Shown in pieces: positions 25,401 through 34,225 of a DNA stretch of 64,000 nt. The translations under genes and the position numbers were made by a program. Under the pieces are notes generated by a model. The model had not been told where the DNA came from, ran no database searches, and worked only from the letters and a program-made list of their open reading frames with translations. How positions within the stretch are numbered: the first letter of the stretch is position 1; each line of letters opens with the position of its first letter. Origin of the DNA: Pseudomonas viridiflava (lineage in GTDB: Bacteria > Pseudomonadota > Gammaproteobacteria > Pseudomonadales > Pseudomonadaceae); NCBI RefSeq assembly GCF_900582195.1, contig NZ_UTHA01000227.1, forward strand, positions 186,001 to 250,000, written 5' to 3'.

Positions 25401-28038
25401 TCGTTATCACGGTAATGATTTACTTGATGGCGGAGTGGGCGATGACACACTTCAGGGAATGGGTGGCTCCGATACCCTGATCGGTGGGGCAGGCGCTGAC
25501 GTGCTGGATGGTGATGTGTCCAACCTGCAATCAGGTGGAATCAACAATGATTACCTTCAAGGCGATGAAGGAAACGATACTCTTTTGGGCGGCTTGGGCG
25601 CCGACACGCTTTATGGCGGCGCTGATGATGACATTTTATCCGGCGACTACGAGCAGACAGCCGAGGCTGAACACGGCGCAGATTATCTGGACGGTGGTTC
25701 AGGCAACGATACCTTGCTGGGCGGTGGTGGCAACGACACGTTGGTGGGTGGGGAGGGTGTAGACCACCTTCGTGGAGATTCCGGCAATAACGTTTTTGAT
25801 GGCGGTGCCGGTAACGACGTGCTGGAAGGCCATGACGGCGCTGATGTTTACTATTTCGGCGCTGGCGATGGTCTGGATATTGTTACCGATGTCGGCGGCC
25901 GCAACATCATCAGGTTCGGCGCAGGGTTTGGCGCGCAAAGCCTGAAAGCCGACATCCTTGAAGTTGCCGCAGGCACTGTATTGCGGCTGGCCAACGGCGC
26001 GGGCGACGCGATGCTTATCAAGAATCACGAGAAGTGGAAGGATTCCACGTTCAGCTTCAGCGAAGGCGTTGTACTTGGATACGAAGATGTCTTGCGCAAA
26101 ACACTGCCACCGACAGAGGTGCCCGAGTTGCCCGCCTCGAACGTGGTAACTGCCATGGAAACCATCGACGAAACCAACGTTGAGGGTCCTGTTCAGTCAG
26201 ATGATGTAACCATTACGGCGCAACGCCCTGTTGCATCTGATCAAAGCGTTGACTGGGCCGAAAAATTCCTCGCGCAAGTCAAATCAAAGCGCTCCGCCAG
26301 CAGACAGGCGACAGGCTTTACCTTGAATGACCAAGGTGTCTGGGTTCGTAGCCATATCACCACCAGCGAAACCGGTTACACCACCCACACCGAGTTGATC
26401 AACGACACCGTCGAAGCGGGAATACCTTCTGAAACACCGCAGTGGATGAGGGCTGATGGCGGGCACGCCGTATTGAGTGAAAGACAGTCGAGTTCAACAA
26501 CCCGGGTCGAACATAAAGATGTGAAAGCCGAGGGAGCAACATCCAGCTTTAGCCAGGAGCCTCGCTATTATCGATCGGGCTCGGCCAGTGGGTTTTCCTT
26601 CAGTGTCGGGGATGTATTAGTCGAAGACAGAACGCAATCCGGTGCCCTCGCAGGTTGGTACATCTATCCGGCTGCAAGCTTCAGTTCGGGTGAAACGGTG
26701 CGCAAGGAGTTTCGCTGGAATGTCACAACTGAAGCGGTCAAAAACAAAGTCGTCCATGGGGACGATGCCGGTGGCCGAGTCAACGTCGAAGTCGAGAATG
26801 TATTTCATGGCGGTGCGGGAGATGATCTGATCGCTGCCTACGCAGGCTCCCCACTTGATTATGGTGCTGTCGGTCAAAGACTACCGGGCGCGTTTTTATC
26901 TGCCGGGGCCGGCAACGATACGTTGCTGGGTTCCGAAGGTGCCGACTGCTTGGTCAGCGGGTCAGGCGATGATTGGCTTTACGGTGAGGACGGCGCCGAC
27001 ACTTACATCGTGCAAGCGCACGCCGGCGCAACAACCACTATTGCGGATGTGCTGAACCCTGTTTTCCATCGGCCGGAAGTGGGTAGGGCGGGGTGGAAAG
27101 ACGAGTACGGATTGACCGATCAAGATACGGTAGTTCTTCCGGCAGAAGCGAAGCGCGAGGCGCTGCAATTGAACTGGGGGGCTGCGTTAATGGAAACCAC
27201 CCATATCGAGCTGGAGCCCGACCCGGCTCGCAAGACTTATCGTCATCCGCCAAGGGCGAAAATGCTCTGCTCGACGCTCGATATCAAATGGGGTGGGACG
27301 CAGAAGGTCCGAATTGTTCTGCCTCATGCCTGCGAACTGGAGGGGGCCGGTATCGAACTCGTCCAGTTTGCCGATGGTTCGAGCGTGAGTTTGAAGCAGC
27401 TTCTGGAATCGAGTCAGCTGGGCCCTGCGCCAGACACTTTTCATACCGGGGTAATCGTTAACGATTCCACGCGTTTCACTGCTTTGCGAGACGCACGGGC
27501 TATTCCGTTAGTTGGCGGTCGTGGCAATGACACGATAAGCGGAGCGGGAGAGTTAAGAGGCATGCAAGGGGATGACGTGCTTACGGGTAGTCCTGGTGAT
27601 GATCTGCTGTTGGGTGGGCCGGGCGATGACACACTGTGCGGCGGCGCTGGAAATGATATTTACCGATACGATGGCCTCGGCAGAGATGTGATCATCAACC
27701 GAGGTGGTGGCGTAGATGGCATTGATTTTTCCGAGCGCAGGCTGACTATCGACAACTTGAAGTTTCACCGTGAGCGCGATGATCTGGTCATCGTGGTGGA
27801 TTACGGCTTGGCGCCCAAGATTCGGGTTTCCAGTCATTTTGCCGGAGGTGAAAGCGCTATCGGGTTCATACGAGTCAGCGAAGGAACAGCGATTCAAAAC
27901 TACACCGCGACGCAAATTGCTGAACGTCTACATCCTCTTCCTCCGCTGCGAGACGTGGAGGATATCCTTGTGAAGGAAAACCAGGAGTCGCAACTCGCGC
28001 TGGCAGAAATAATCAGGTTCTACGAACTGAATATCTGA
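22492..28038 (+). CDS. Giant RTX protein with hemolysin-type calcium-binding repeats
   Basis: This 1848-residue protein has five clusters of glycine/aspartate nonapeptides (GGxGxDxLx): residues ~475-546, ~680-775, ~820-1120, ~1440-1508 and ~1674-1733. They should fold as parallel beta-rolls on binding calcium outside the cell. Residues 1-460 form a separate domain I cannot assign. A second non-repeat region (~1190-1430) includes DDVTITAQRP, seen in other Pseudomonas RTX proteins. No N-terminal signal peptide is present, consistent with type I secretion, yet no type I secretion genes lie in the window. AGGAAG precedes the ATG, 2 bases after the upstream stop. Adhesin, enzyme or toxin are all possible. 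Confidence 0.88.
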   Translation: MSYVFSDMEKTEIFNAANICKGMRLRSEEIQYEALELAGAGCAPLYRKLFDIIDGRTSEIFAVDEETAKVLKSARLWLAVAIDANGGNGAYSALIRGYTSRQGELRLNKIFSEDLMQLSSNQVAVNFINTLIDGSLADRLAPWTVPSISQIAEIDASAIGEALFSKVCGEDDTAVKRNAGWSGTVGFSLLGGAPPYETWRLISAGDSQGENGGPPTHAKANRLDDYKNILFAIDSYSVGLRAAISNFGINPLQSLLSVVPEQINIALASGSLNPLIQHVVKGTPVSVVVDLILRYGQNQFLDMFKRTYDGDSSKPPTTDETFATNAYAFFSAFSPEQSQSIVTRSIGEYGSANSWAKLAGESTPIGLSLRNSLKQLSEVVIERADGYPGRGLELYDPLTGEGFITAQWLADRAQMLARLIARTQGSFGEHSLQKFSYSDLASARQVPMTTGVLNPLVMFGDDGGRSFEGGANTDHLYGGAGNDTINGLAGHDVIEGGRGNDLLAGGDGNDALYGMAGDDVLVGGKGNDSLIGGAGSDRYEFSSGDGIDEIFDANANGQLWINGAPIPSLKRRTPLSDIWSTEDQAITLTLIEELTEPTLNIKYGLNDLIVIKNFRPGMLGIRLPEYQGHTVSAPGLVLQGDWKAKDIDPNVPGDQFSYDELGNALLLANVKQRNKADVLYGSAKDDVILGLGGSDRLFGKDGNDQLFGDKQTTLEKAMAAGDSKGKAARGDWLDGGAGHDLLIGTASQDVLLGGNDRDTLIGGAGDDVLSGDETTGALEQKWGFKRVDVLIDGGVTSHRTVFSKASFNSSTQGDNDVLYGQGGRDVLNGGWGEDLLDGGTEDDLLGGDGGDDTLAGGSGNDTLLGDNLDWGGGLQSKHHGNDVLDGGSGDDGLAGNGGNDAIYGGSGNDTLKGDDDVLNGVAGDAAHFFGNDLLDGGAGDDKLWGGGADDLLFGGEGNDVLAGDYAEHPIRYHGNDLLDGGVGDDTLQGMGGSDTLIGGAGADVLDGDVSNLQSGGINNDYLQGDEGNDTLLGGLGADTLYGGADDDILSGDYEQTAEAEHGADYLDGGSGNDTLLGGGGNDTLVGGEGVDHLRGDSGNNVFDGGAGNDVLEGHDGADVYYFGAGDGLDIVTDVGGRNIIRFGAGFGAQSLKADILEVAAGTVLRLANGAGDAMLIKNHEKWKDSTFSFSEGVVLGYEDVLRKTLPPTEVPELPASNVVTAMETIDETNVEGPVQSDDVTITAQRPVASDQSVDWAEKFLAQVKSKRSASRQATGFTLNDQGVWVRSHITTSETGYTTHTELINDTVEAGIPSETPQWMRADGGHAVLSERQSSSTTRVEHKDVKAEGATSSFSQEPRYYRSGSASGFSFSVGDVLVEDRTQSGALAGWYIYPAASFSSGETVRKEFRWNVTTEAVKNKVVHGDDAGGRVNVEVENVFHGGAGDDLIAAYAGSPLDYGAVGQRLPGAFLSAGAGNDTLLGSEGADCLVSGSGDDWLYGEDGADTYIVQAHAGATTTIADVLNPVFHRPEVGRAGWKDEYGLTDQDTVVLPAEAKREALQLNWGAALMETTHIELEPDPARKTYRHPPRAKMLCSTLDIKWGGTQKVRIVLPHACELEGAGIELVQFADGSSVSLKQLLESSQLGPAPDTFHTGVIVNDSTRFTALRDARAIPLVGGRGNDTISGAGELRGMQGDDVLTGSPGDDLLLGGPGDDTLCGGAGNDIYRYDGLGRDVIINRGGGVDGIDFSERRLTIDNLKFHRERDDLVIVVDYGLAPKIRVSSHFAGGESAIGFIRVSEGTAIQNYTATQIAERLHPLPPLRDVEDILVKENQESQLALAEIIRFYELNI

Positions 28039-28108
28039 TTGCAACGTCGCCAATCAGATACTGCTCGCGACCATGCCCGAAGGCAGCGTTCGCGAGCAGC
28101 GAGTCCAT

Positions 28109-29221
28109 TCAATACTGCGAGAGGTCCGCCAACGGATGCCGCCCCTCCCAGACCTTGTGAAAGTGCGCCTCGACCACCGCATCCGGCACGCTGTTGACGT
28201 CTGGCCAATGCCAGTGCGGCTTCTGATCCTTGTCGATCAACCGCGCGCGAACCCCCTCGCTGAATTCCGGATGCCGGCAACAATTGAGGCTCAGGGTGTA
28301 TTCCATCTGAAAGACTTCGGCCAGCGACATATGCCGGGCGCGGATGATCTGTTCCCAGACCAGGTGCGCGGTTAGCGGCGAGCCTTCGCTCATGGTCTTC
28401 GCCGCCCGGGCGATCAACGGATCGCTGCTGTCGCGTTGCAGGCTGATGGCTTTCCAGGCGCAAGCCACGTCGCTGACGTCGAGCAGTTCGTCGATCTGCC
28501 GACGCCGCGGCAACCACTGCGCCTCGGGCATCTGCGCCACGGCCTCTTGCTGCAAAGCCTTGAGCAGACTGTTGAGTTGCACGTCGGTCTGTTCCTGCCA
28601 ATTGAGCTGCAACAGGCCTTCGATCAGTTGCGGCTGCTGTTCGTCGAGCAGGAAGCGGTCAGCCAGATCCAGATCGATCGCGTCACGACCGTTCATATGC
28701 GCGCCGGTCAGACCCAAAAACACACCGAGCCTGCCCGGCAGCCGTGCGAGAAACCAGCTGGCGCCGACGTCCGGATACAGACCGATGGTGATTTCCGGCA
28801 TCGCCAAGCGGCTGCTCGGTGTGACAATCCGCGTACTCGCCCCTTGCAGCAGGCCCATGCCGCCACCGAGCACATACCCGTGGCCCCAGCAGATCAACGG
28901 TTTCGGGTAGGTGTGCAGGCTGTAATCCAGGCGATATTCCGCGCTGAAAAACTGTGCGGCCAGCGGCGGGACTTCGCCGGGGTGGGCGCGACAGGCCTCG
29001 ACCAGGCTGCGCACCTCGCCGCCGGCGCAGAAGGCCTTGGCGCCGTTGCCGCGCAGCAGCACACAGACGATTTGTGGATCTTTGGCCCAGGCGTTCAACT
29101 TGTCGCTGAGGGCGTTGATCATCGGCAGGGACAGCGCATTCAGCGACTTTTCAGCATCCAGGCTGGCGATACCGATGCGGGCGCCGTCGGTGCCGGTGAG
29201 TTCTTCGAAGTGCAGATTCAT
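28109..29221 (-). CDS. Enoyl-CoA hydratase/isomerase family protein, 3-hydroxyisobutyryl-CoA hydrolase-like
   Basis: A 370-residue crotonase-fold protein. Length and C-terminal extension fit the 3-hydroxyisobutyryl-CoA hydrolase subgroup (valine catabolism), not the 260-residue hydratases. The oxyanion-hole region has FCAGGEVRSL (near 62), and GHGYVLGGGMGL (near 113) gives the second backbone NH; MPEITIGLYPDVGASWFLARLPG holds the family's acidic residue. It starts 39 bases before the position opposite the ung promoter region, to which it is divergent. The exact acyl-CoA is not shown by sequence. Confidence 0.82.
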   Translation of the reverse strand: MNLHFEELTGTDGARIGIASLDAEKSLNALSLPMINALSDKLNAWAKDPQIVCVLLRGNGAKAFCAGGEVRSLVEACRAHPGEVPPLAAQFFSAEYRLDYSLHTYPKPLICWGHGYVLGGGMGLLQGASTRIVTPSSRLAMPEITIGLYPDVGASWFLARLPGRLGVFLGLTGAHMNGRDAIDLDLADRFLLDEQQPQLIEGLLQLNWQEQTDVQLNSLLKALQQEAVAQMPEAQWLPRRRQIDELLDVSDVACAWKAISLQRDSSDPLIARAAKTMSEGSPLTAHLVWEQIIRARHMSLAEVFQMEYTLSLNCCRHPEFSEGVRARLIDKDQKPHWHWPDVNSVPDAVVEAHFHKVWEGRHPLADLSQY

Positions 29222-29353
29222 CGTGACCTCGATCGGGAATTTGAACGATCAGTATGATCGTTGTGTGGGAAAGTGCCGGATCTGCGTCAGATCAATTGAC
29301 AAGCGTGGTCGGCTTTCCTAGGGTTCGCCCCATTGTTTTTGCCGGGTATGACC

Positions 29354-30046
29354 ATGACTGCTGACGACCGTATCAAACTCGAACCGAGCTGGAAGGAGGC
29401 ACTGCGTGCTGAGTTCGACCAGCCTTACATGGCAGAGTTGCGCCAGTTTCTGCAGCAGGAGCGGGCGGGCGGCAAGGAAATCTATCCGCCGGGGCCGATG
29501 ATTTTCAATGCCTTGAACTCAACGCCGCTGGATAAAGTGAAGGTGGTGATCCTCGGCCAGGACCCGTATCACGGCCCGGGACAGGCCCATGGTTTGTGCT
29601 TCTCGGTGCAACCGGGCGTGCCGGCGCCACCGTCGCTGGTCAACATCTATAAAGAGTTGAAGCGCGACCTGAACATCGACATTCCCAATCACGGTTACCT
29701 GCAGAGCTGGGCCGATCAGGGCGTGCTGATGCTCAACACCACCATGACCGTCGAGCGCGCCAACGCCAATGCGCACAAGGACAAGGGCTGGCAGTTTTTT
29801 ACCGATCGGATCATCGAACTGGTCAGCGAACGCCAGCCGCATCTGGTGTTCATGCTCTGGGGCGCGCATGCGCAGAGCAAACAGAAACTGATCGATGCGA
29901 CCAAACATCTGGTGCTGACGTCGGTGCATCCGTCGCCGCTGTCGGCGTATCGCGGGTTTTTGGGTTGCGGGCACTTTGGCCGGACCAACAAGTTTCTCGA
30001 ACAGAATGGCGAGACGCCGATCGAATGGCGTTTGCCGCCGATTTGA
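29354..30046 (+). CDS. ung: Uracil-DNA glycosylase
   Basis: The 230-residue enzyme excises uracil from DNA to begin base-excision repair. It has the water-activating motif GQDPYHGPGQAHGLCFSV (near 62-79), the uracil-binding LLNTTMTVE region (MLNTTMTV here) and the DNA-intercalating loop HPSPLSAYRGF (near 186). I place the start at the ATG at 29354 (MTADDRIKLEPSW), the usual Pseudomonas N-terminus; ATG at 29348 is an equal alternative by sequence. It is a single gene, followed by a REPIN and a convergent gene. Confidence 0.96.
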   Translation: MTADDRIKLEPSWKEALRAEFDQPYMAELRQFLQQERAGGKEIYPPGPMIFNALNSTPLDKVKVVILGQDPYHGPGQAHGLCFSVQPGVPAPPSLVNIYKELKRDLNIDIPNHGYLQSWADQGVLMLNTTMTVERANANAHKDKGWQFFTDRIIELVSERQPHLVFMLWGAHAQSKQKLIDATKHLVLTSVHPSPLSAYRGFLGCGHFGRTNKFLEQNGETPIEWRLPPI

Positions 30047-30067
30047 TGGGCTGACTGAGCCGGCCCC

Positions 30068-30142
30068 TTCGCGAGCAAGCTCGCTCCCACATTGGTTTTG
30101 CGGCGCTCACATGACCAAAGTGGGAGCGAGCTTGCTCGCGAA
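30068..30142. repeat. REPIN C, between ung and the AbrB-type gene
   Basis: Inverted REP copies at 30068-30091 and 30119-30142 flank a 27-base centre. The element lies in the 119-base gap between the converging stop codons of ung and the AbrB-family gene, where it may serve as a two-way transcript end. Confidence 0.92.
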
Positions 30143-30165
30143 GAAGGCAACTCGGTTTTGCAGAC

Positions 30166-31200
30166 TTACTCGGGATTACGATTCCAGTACTTGAACAACG
30201 GCTCCGCCAGAAACAGCACAAACAACAACCGCATCACCTGCATCGCTGTCACCAGCGGCACCGACAATTGCAGGGTCTCCGCCGTCAGACTCATTTCGGC
30301 AATCCCGCCGGGCATCATGCCCAGGGTCAGTGAGCGCAGATCCAGATGAGTCAACGCGCTCAACCCCAACGCCGCCAGTGTCGCGATCAACATGGTCAAC
30401 GCCGTGCCAATCAACGTCCGCCCCATGAATGATGGCGCGCGGCGGAAGAACTGCCGGTTGAAGTGACAACCCAAACCACTGCCAATCAACCACTGGCCAA
30501 TCTGACTGCCGCCATTGGGCAAACCGATGTGCAGATCCCAGCCAATACTCACCGCCGCACTCACCAGCAACGGCCCGAACAGCCACGGATTGGGTTGGCG
30601 CAAACGCTGCCAGAGCCACGCGAGCAAACCACCCGCCGGAAACAGAATCGCCAGCCAGCGCCAATCGACGCTGCCAGCATGGGAAATCGGATTGCCGTCG
30701 CCGAGCAAATACTTGAACGCTGCCGGCACACACAGCACTACCACCAGCACCCGCAGACTCTGCCCCGCCGCAACGTGGCTGAGCATCGCGCCGTTACGCG
30801 CGCCGAGGTTGACCATCTCCCCGGAACCGCCGGGCATGCTGGAGAAAAACGCCGTGGCGCGATCCTCGCCGGTGCGGCGCATCAACCACACGCCGACCAC
30901 CGCCGAGACACTGGTGACCAGCGCGCCGAAGAAGATCAAACCGAAATGACTGAGTACCTGTTCCATCACCAACGGGGTGAAGTGCAGGCCGATGCCGATG
31001 CCGACAATCCACTGGCCGCACTTGCGACCGCCAGGGATTTCCGTGAGTTGCCACGGGGTCAGGCAGCGCACGAGGATGATCGCCAACAACGAGCCGACCA
31101 TCCACGGCAGTGGCCAGCCGATCTGGCTGGCGAGGTAACCGCCAAGCAGACCGACCAGCGGGGTTCCCCACCAGGATTTCAGTGAGGCGCGATCAAACAT
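30166..31200 (-). CDS. AbrB-family membrane protein (putative transporter/ammonia monooxygenase-like)
   Basis: This 344-residue polytopic inner-membrane protein is the 'AbrB' or 'putative ammonia monooxygenase' family; it has no link to the Bacillus AbrB regulator. Two internally similar halves show GxxxGWPLPWMVGSLLA (near 30) and SMPGGSGEM (near 124), echoed by GMMPGGIAEMSL (near 292). About ten hydrophobic segments are visible. Function is not established for the family. The start overlaps the tctA stop by 8 bases, so it belongs to the tricarboxylate operon and may act in the same transport process. Confidence 0.85.
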   Translation of the reverse strand: MFDRASLKSWWGTPLVGLLGGYLASQIGWPLPWMVGSLLAIILVRCLTPWQLTEIPGGRKCGQWIVGIGIGLHFTPLVMEQVLSHFGLIFFGALVTSVSAVVGVWLMRRTGEDRATAFFSSMPGGSGEMVNLGARNGAMLSHVAAGQSLRVLVVVLCVPAAFKYLLGDGNPISHAGSVDWRWLAILFPAGGLLAWLWQRLRQPNPWLFGPLLVSAAVSIGWDLHIGLPNGGSQIGQWLIGSGLGCHFNRQFFRRAPSFMGRTLIGTALTMLIATLAALGLSALTHLDLRSLTLGMMPGGIAEMSLTAETLQLSVPLVTAMQVMRLLFVLFLAEPLFKYWNRNPE

Positions 31201-32707
31201 CGGCGATGGCGCGACGCGCGACCGAACGTTTGCGCCAGATGCGCAGCAGCGGCATCAGCAGCATGATCGCGGTCAGCACCCAGACACCGAAGGTGATCGG
31301 GCTAGACCAGAGGATTTCCAGCGCACCGTTGGAAATCGACAGCGCCCGACGCAGGTTCTGCTCCATCAAACCGCCGAGGATGAAGCCCAGCAGCAGCGGC
31401 GACAACGGGAAGTCCAGCTTGCGCAGGATGTAACCGAAGATGCCAATGCCGATCATCAGGAACAGGTCGAACGTGGTGGCGTGCACCGCGTAAACGCCGA
31501 TCCCGGTAATGATCGCGATGACCGGCACCAGCGCCCAGTTCGGCACCGCAAGGATGCGGGTAAACACGCGGATCATCGGGATGTTGAGTATTACCAGCAT
31601 GACGTTGGCGATGAACAACGAGGCGATCAGGCCCCAGACGATGTCCGGTTGCTGCTGGAACAGCAGCGGGCCCGGCGTGATGTTGTACAGCGACAGCGCG
31701 CCGATCATCACCGCCGTGGTGCCCGAACCGGGTACGCCCAGGGTCAGCATCGGCACCAGTGCACCGCAGGCAGCGCCGCCGATGGCGGTTTCCGGCGCGG
31801 CGAGGCCACGGGGGTCACCTTCACCGAACTTGCCGCTGGCACCGGCGATGCGCTTCTCGGTCATGTAGGCCACGGCGCTGGCGAGGGTCGCACCGGCACC
31901 CGGCAACACGCCCATGATGAAACCCAGCACGCCGCAACGTACGTTGACCACGAATACCGAGGCCGCTTCCTTGAAGTTGAACATCATCCGGCCGGTGGCT
32001 TTCACCGCTTCCTGGCCGTGGTGGGTTTTTTCCAGCAGCAGCAGGATTTCGCTGATGGAGAACAGACCCAGCACCAGCACGACGAACTGGATGCCGTCAG
32101 TCAGGTGAATATTGTCGCCGGTGAAGCGATAGACACCGCTGTTGGCATCGATGCCGACGGTCGACAGGAACAGGCCGATCAATGCCGCGATGAAGGTTTT
32201 CAACGGTCGATCACCGGCCATGCCGCCGAGACAGACGATCGCGAACACCATCAACACGAAGTATTCCGCCGGGCCAAAGGCAATCGCCCATTTCGCCAGC
32301 AGCGGCGCGAACAGCACCATGCCGCAGGTGGCGATAAATGCGCCGATGAACGAACTCCACGCCGACAACGACAGCGCCACACCGGCCATACCTTTGCGGG
32401 CCATCGGGTAGCCGTCGAGGGTGGTCATCACGGTGGAGGCTTCGCCCGGGATGTTCAGCAGGATCGAGCTGATCCGACCGCCGTATTCGCAGCCCAGGTA
32501 CACCGCTGCCAGCAGGATCAGCGCCGACTCCGGTGGCAGACCGAGGGCAAATGCGATCGGGATCAGCAACGCCACGCCATTGATCGGGCCCAGGCCCGGC
32601 AGCAGGCCGACCACGGTGCCGATCAGCGTGCCGCACAGCGCGGTCACCAGGTTGTACGGGCTCAGGGCGACGCCGAAACCCTGACCCAAATAGCCAAGAG
32701 TATCCAT
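31193..32707 (-). CDS. tctA: Tripartite tricarboxylate transporter large membrane subunit TctA
   Basis: The 504-residue, roughly 12-segment inner-membrane protein forms the translocation path for citrate-like substrates. The family signature GTLIGTVVGLLPGLGPING (near 27-45) and its pseudo-repeat GVLPGAGATLASAVAYMTEK (near 265) are both present, along with GVPGSGTTAVMIGAL. It lies one base after tctB in the order tctC-tctB-tctA. TctDE and OpdH beside it support tricarboxylates as substrates. Confidence 0.95.
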   Translation of the reverse strand: MDTLGYLGQGFGVALSPYNLVTALCGTLIGTVVGLLPGLGPINGVALLIPIAFALGLPPESALILLAAVYLGCEYGGRISSILLNIPGEASTVMTTLDGYPMARKGMAGVALSLSAWSSFIGAFIATCGMVLFAPLLAKWAIAFGPAEYFVLMVFAIVCLGGMAGDRPLKTFIAALIGLFLSTVGIDANSGVYRFTGDNIHLTDGIQFVVLVLGLFSISEILLLLEKTHHGQEAVKATGRMMFNFKEAASVFVVNVRCGVLGFIMGVLPGAGATLASAVAYMTEKRIAGASGKFGEGDPRGLAAPETAIGGAACGALVPMLTLGVPGSGTTAVMIGALSLYNITPGPLLFQQQPDIVWGLIASLFIANVMLVILNIPMIRVFTRILAVPNWALVPVIAIITGIGVYAVHATTFDLFLMIGIGIFGYILRKLDFPLSPLLLGFILGGLMEQNLRRALSISNGALEILWSSPITFGVWVLTAIMLLMPLLRIWRKRSVARRAIADV

Positions 32708-32708
32708 A

Positions 32709-33173
32709 TCAGTTCTCCAGAACGCTGAGCAGGCCGAGAGGCAGCGGAACGTCCATCACACGGTCGAACAACAGGTAAAGACCGATGGCCATCAGGCTGA
32801 TGATCACCACGCTCGGCAGCCAGCGGCCGCCATAGAGGCGAGCCATCGGTACGCCGGTGAGGATGCTGGCGACGATGAAACCAAGGGGTTCGAAGGTGCC
32901 GGCGAACACCAGCAACAGCACCACGCAGATGCCGATCTTGGTCAGGGTTTCGCGGTCCAGCGGCGGCTCGTCATCACTGTGTTTGATCGCGGCCGGACGG
33001 AACACCATGTACAGCAGTGCCGCGCCCATCAGGGCAAGCATCAATAGAGGAAAGGCACGCGGACCGACCGGTTCGTAGGAAAAAGCCGCTTGGTACGGCC
33101 ACGCCATCAGTGCCAGGCCGACGCAGACCAGCAGCAACACCGAGGCAAAAATGCGTTGTAGAAATGTGGACAT
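32709..33173 (-). CDS. tctB: Tripartite tricarboxylate transporter small membrane subunit TctB
   Basis: A 154-residue protein with four hydrophobic segments (ASVLLLVCVGLALMAW, ALMGAALLYMVF, IGICVVLLLVFAGTF, VVIISLMAIGLYLLF), the usual TctB topology and length. I start it at 33173 (MSTFLQRIF); upstream in-frame starts add only hydrophilic sequence and run into the region after tctC. It pairs with TctA in the inner membrane. Confidence 0.92.
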   Translation of the reverse strand: MSTFLQRIFASVLLLVCVGLALMAWPYQAAFSYEPVGPRAFPLLMLALMGAALLYMVFRPAAIKHSDDEPPLDRETLTKIGICVVLLLVFAGTFEPLGFIVASILTGVPMARLYGGRWLPSVVIISLMAIGLYLLFDRVMDVPLPLGLLSVLEN

Positions 33174-33230
33174 GACAAACTCCTGGGCCATGCCCCTGAC
33201 GAGGGACATGGCCGTGGGATGCAGGGACGG

Positions 33231-34208
33231 TTACTGGATCAGGCCGAACTCTTTGGCCAGCACTTTGTAGTCCGCGACCTGCTTCTTCACGTAGGTGTCC
33301 AGTTCCGGGCCGGTCATGGCGAACGGGAACAGTTCACGCTGATCGCGCAGCTTGGCGAACTCATCGGAGGCCAGCAGTTTGTCGAACGAATCCTTCCACC
33401 AGGCGTAGTCTTCATCGCTGACCTTTGGCCCGAGGTAGAAGCCGCGCACCACCGGCCAGACGATGTCGTAGCCTTGCTCGCGAGCAGTCGGGATGTCTTT
33501 CATTTCCGGCTCGTCGAGGCGCTTGTCGGCGAACACCGCAAGCAGGCGCATGTCACCGCTCTGGATGTGTGGCATGGAGTCGGAGATGTCAGTACTGCCC
33601 ACCTGGATGTGACCGCCGAGCAGAGCGGTAGCGATTTCGCCGCCGCCTTCGAGCGCCACGTAGCGCAGGTCGCGCGGGTTGATCCCGGCAGCCTTGGCGA
33701 TCAGTGCGGTTTGCATCCAGTCCTGGCTGCCGACGGTGCCGCCGGAACCGATCACCACCGAGCCTGGATCTTTCTTCAATGCCTGAACGAGATCGTCGAG
33801 GGTCTTGTAGGGCGAATCGCTTTTCACTGCGATGGCACCGTAGCTGGTGCCAACCGCTGCCAGCCAGCGCACGTTGGTTTCGTCGAAGCGACCGAATTTG
33901 CCTTGGGCCAGGTTCAGCAACGAACCGCTCGACCACGCCACCAGCGTACCGGCATCGGCTGGACGCTGAGCGACCACGGCGTTGTACGCCACCGCGCCGA
34001 CACCGCCGGGCATATAGGTGACGCGCATCGGTTTGTTCAGCAGTTTCTGGTTGACCAGTGCGCTCTGCACCAGTTTGCAGGTCAGGTCGAAACCACCGCC
34101 GGGGGAGGCCGGGGCGATACATTCCGGACGTTTCGGTTCGGCCATCAGTTGGCCGGCAAGCAGGATGCAACTGGCGGCCAGTGCAACTTTACGCAGTGAC
34201 AGGTTCAT
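33231..34208 (-). CDS. tctC: Tripartite tricarboxylate transporter periplasmic receptor TctC
   Basis: The 325-residue binding protein has a signal peptide (MNLSLRKVALAASCILLAGQ, cleavage after LMA). The mature protein has the Bug-family loop IAPASPGGGFDLTCKLVQ that holds a carboxylate, and GVGAVAYNAVV. The start at 34208 has GTGGAG upstream, plus an Hfq/Crc-type CA motif just before that site, suggesting catabolite control of translation. It is the first gene of tctCBA, and delivers substrate to TctAB. Confidence 0.94.
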   Translation of the reverse strand: MNLSLRKVALAASCILLAGQLMAEPKRPECIAPASPGGGFDLTCKLVQSALVNQKLLNKPMRVTYMPGGVGAVAYNAVVAQRPADAGTLVAWSSGSLLNLAQGKFGRFDETNVRWLAAVGTSYGAIAVKSDSPYKTLDDLVQALKKDPGSVVIGSGGTVGSQDWMQTALIAKAAGINPRDLRYVALEGGGEIATALLGGHIQVGSTDISDSMPHIQSGDMRLLAVFADKRLDEPEMKDIPTAREQGYDIVWPVVRGFYLGPKVSDEDYAWWKDSFDKLLASDEFAKLRDQRELFPFAMTGPELDTYVKKQVADYKVLAKEFGLIQ

Positions 34209-34225
34209 TCGATTCTCCACGGGCA

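Noticed and set aside
24950..25850. Regular short repeats considered as a possible CRISPR array
   Set aside because: The repeats are in-frame coding for GGxGxD nonapeptides and vary by codon. There are no unique spacers of constant length and no cas genes.
30166..31200. Naming the AbrB-family protein an ammonia monooxygenase or transition-state regulator
   Set aside because: It is a polytopic membrane protein with no copper-site or DNA-binding features. Both names are inherited labels.
31481..32728. A 415-codon plus-strand frame opposite tctA, very rich in His, Gln and Arg
   Set aside because: Composition is that of the complement of a hydrophobic membrane protein; no independent support.
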